Positions 12,407 through 14,171 of a DNA stretch of 14,171 nt are shown here, piece after piece. The notes beneath the pieces were generated by a model. The model saw only the letters and a program-made list of their open reading frames with translations. It was not told where the DNA came from and made no database searches. Source of the stretch: CAZKYP01 sp964556885 (GTDB lineage: Bacteria > Planctomycetota > Phycisphaerae > Sedimentisphaerales > Anaerobacaceae); NCBI GenBank assembly GCA_964556885.1, contig CAZKYP010000079.1, forward strand, positions 1-14,171, read 5' to 3'. Positions within the stretch are counted from its first letter, which is position 1, and every line of letters begins with the position of its first letter. Made by a program: the position numbers and the translations under genes.

Positions 12407-14171
12407 ATGCATAATGTGAATTCCGAATCACAGAGGCCGCAGCGTGAATCGCAGACCTCGCCGGATAAGATTTTAGTCTGGCTGCCTTCTCCGTTGGGTG
12501 ATGCGGTTCTTTGTACGCCCGCCCTGCGGGCTTTGCGCAGGCATTTTGATTCCAGTGAAATCGTTTTTTACGGCAATTCTGTTGTTCGTCAGGTGCTTAG
12601 TCCGTCGAGTTTTAACGATGGATGGCTTGAGCAAAAAAGCAGTAATCCTTTCGCGGTAGCCAGACAAATACAAGAATGTAATTTTACATACGCCGTCCTT
12701 TTCAAGAATTCTATCGCTTCAGCTCTTGCATGTTTTTTGGCCGGAATACCTTCGCGTGTAGGGTACGCCCGTGAGGGACGCGGCCTGTTACTGACCGACA
12801 AGCTCCACCCGCCGAAGCTGCCCAACGGTAAGTTCAAACCTCTTTCGATGATAGATTATTATAATGCGATTGTTTCCTGGCTCGGGGCTGATACATCCGA
12901 CAGAGGTCTCGAATTGCTCGTTGATCCGAAGGAAAATGAAAACCTGGCGTCAAAATTGCCGGAACTTAACAACATAAAAGGGCCCCTTGTAATACTTGTT
13001 CCAGGTGGCGCCTTTGGTCCGAGCAAATGCTGGCCGAGTGAAAGATTCGCACAAGCGGCGGACTGGCTGATTGATAGATATAATGCGACAATTGTCATTT
13101 CTGTATCGCCCGATCTTGCTGAAAGAAGCATTGCCCGGGAAATCTGTCAATTAAGCAGGAATAAACTTATTAATCTTGGAGGAAAAGGCATAAGTCTCGG
13201 GGTATTGAAAGCCCTTTATGCTCGTGCCGATCTGGTGATAAGTAATGATACGGGACCTCGGCATATAGCGATAGCCTTCAAGCGAAATGTCGTTACTCTT
13301 TTCGGGCCTAATGATCCTGCATGGACGGATACGGGGTATGAAAATGAGATTCAAATAGTCGGCCAGGCCCCATGTGTGCCTTGCAGAAGGCCGACCTGCA
13401 AGCTGGATGAACATTTATGTATGGAGTCGATCTCCGTTAAAACGGTCTGCCATGCGGCCGGGGAACTTCTCGACAGCGATATAAAACAGCGGATGTCCAC
13501 GTGCAAACATAAGTTTGCTGAAGTATCGAAGTCATATTTCGTGGATGTTGATTATCAGGCGGCTCTTACCGGGGCGGGCATGAATTCAATCGATTCGATA
13601 TTTGCCTTTGAGAATGCTGAAAATTTAACTAAAGATAACCTTGCAAAGTTTCGCAGCCGCCTGAAATTTGAAATTGATTCTTCCGAATCAAAACAGCCGA
13701 TTACGGTATTCCTGAAACGTTACAATCATCCGCCGGTTTGTGTCCAGCTTAAGAACTGGCTGGCGGCTCACCGTAGAAAAAGCTGCGGCTTATGTGAGGT
13801 TGGCTCAGCCGGGGAACTAACCAGAGCAGGTATAAACACGCCGAAAACAGTCGCTTATGGCGAGCAATGGGGTATCCTGTTTGAAAAAAGAAGTTTTATA
13901 ATAACGGAGAAACTTCCGAGTTCCGAATCCCTGGAACGAAGGCTCCCCGATTTTTATAAAGGTACGATTACAAAAGAAAATTTAAAACAACGAAGAAGTT
14001 TTATTGCCCGGTTGGCGAAATTCGTAAGAGATTTTCACGCTACGGGTTATCGCCATCGAGACCTGTATTTTGCGCATATTTTCCATAGCGATAACGGTGT
14101 GTTTTATATGATTGACCTGGCACGAGCCTTCAAACCGGCTGTATTTCGGGTGCGTTTTCAGATCAAGGATA
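12407..14171 (+). CDS. Fusion of family-9 glycosyltransferase (heptosyltransferase type) and WaaP/Kdo-type LPS kinase, 3' end missing
   Basis: One uninterrupted frame of 588 codons runs off the right edge. Residues about 20-360 are a GT9 glycosyltransferase resembling heptosyltransferase II (WaaF). It has LPSPLGDAVLCTPALRALRR at the N-terminus, PGGAFGPSKCWPSERFA (199-215) in the acceptor/donor cleft and SNDTGPRHIAIA (279-290) for ADP-heptose. After a linker with several Cys residues (323-366), residues about 378-588 resemble the lipopolysaccharide kinase family (PF06293). These show ITVFLKRYNHPP with the probable ATP-binding Lys437, SFIITEKLP (496-504), the catalytic loop GYRHRDLY (H550, D552) and IDLARAF with metal-binding D570, the family's version of DFG. 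The protein should add heptose to the inner core and phosphorylate it on the cytoplasmic side. The ATG lies two bases after the preceding stop. Position after the ADP-heptose genes supports the substrate. Confidence 0.85.
   Translation, partial: MHNVNSESQRPQRESQTSPDKILVWLPSPLGDAVLCTPALRALRRHFDSSEIVFYGNSVVRQVLSPSSFNDGWLEQKSSNPFAVARQIQECNFTYAVLFKNSIASALACFLAGIPSRVGYAREGRGLLLTDKLHPPKLPNGKFKPLSMIDYYNAIVSWLGADTSDRGLELLVDPKENENLASKLPELNNIKGPLVILVPGGAFGPSKCWPSERFAQAADWLIDRYNATIVISVSPDLAERSIAREICQLSRNKLINLGGKGISLGVLKALYARADLVISNDTGPRHIAIAFKRNVVTLFGPNDPAWTDTGYENEIQIVGQAPCVPCRRPTCKLDEHLCMESISVKTVCHAAGELLDSDIKQRMSTCKHKFAEVSKSYFVDVDYQAALTGAGMNSIDSIFAFENAENLTKDNLAKFRSRLKFEIDSSESKQPITVFLKRYNHPPVCVQLKNWLAAHRRKSCGLCEVGSAGELTRAGINTPKTVAYGEQWGILFEKRSFIITEKLPSSESLERRLPDFYKGTITKENLKQRRSFIARLAKFVRDFHATGYRHRDLYFAHIFHSDNGVFYMIDLARAFKPAVFRVRFQIKD

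Noticed and set aside
1..14171. CRISPR arrays, insertion sequences, tRNA or rRNA genes
   Set aside because: I saw no regularly spaced repeats, transposase motifs, terminal inverted repeats or RNA gene signatures on either strand.

Overview
The window looks like a chromosomal scaffold from a Planctomycetota bacterium, most likely of the Phycisphaerae. It probably comes from a draft or metagenome assembly, because it holds a run of exactly 100 N bases (12105-12204). The lineage call rests on the short 'small basic protein' at 5831-6067, a family known to me only from Planctomycetes, Verrucomicrobia and Chlamydiae, and on a FlgB-like protein of planctomycete character. Lipid A and heptose genes add the expectation of a Gram-negative-type outer membrane. 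Base composition is moderate, with AT-rich intergenic stretches.

Left part (1-5809), signalling and motility. A minus-strand block reads, in transcription order, a short MerR-type regulator (3963-3664), a divergent FlgB-like rod protein (3452-3036), a small frame broken by one stop (2993-2724), the flagellar sigma factor FliA (2746-1967) and a protein with four PAS domains that runs off the left edge (1579-1). Two sites matching the FliA (sigma-28) promoter consensus, both with exact spacing, lie just upstream of fliA and suggest autoregulation. Divergent from merR is a GAF-GGDEF diguanylate cyclase (4632-5708). The 668-base spacer between them contains a nested set of inverted repeats, including a perfect 22-base palindrome, that looks like an operator for a dimeric regulator. 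A strong hairpin terminator at 5773-5809 ends the cyclase gene and lies between convergent genes.

Middle part (5831-7147). A minus-strand pair encodes a single-pass membrane protein with an unidentified C-terminal domain and the small basic protein.

Right part (7119-14171), all on the plus strand. A good sigma-70 promoter precedes an isocitrate dehydrogenase gene, followed by lpxK (lipid A 4'-kinase), hldE, gmhA, gmhB, the sequence gap, a tiny two-helix membrane protein and a large protein that joins a family-9 glycosyltransferase (heptosyltransferase type) to a WaaP/Kdo-type LPS kinase. HldE, GmhA and GmhB together supply the complete route from sedoheptulose 7-phosphate to ADP-heptose. LpxK completes a lipid A step, and the fusion protein is positioned to add heptose to the LPS inner core and phosphorylate it. 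The region therefore reads as an LPS inner-core locus.

Most noteworthy are the glycosyltransferase-kinase fusion, the paired sigma-28 promoters at fliA, the operator-like palindromes between merR and the cyclase gene, and an in-frame repeat present twice inside lpxK.
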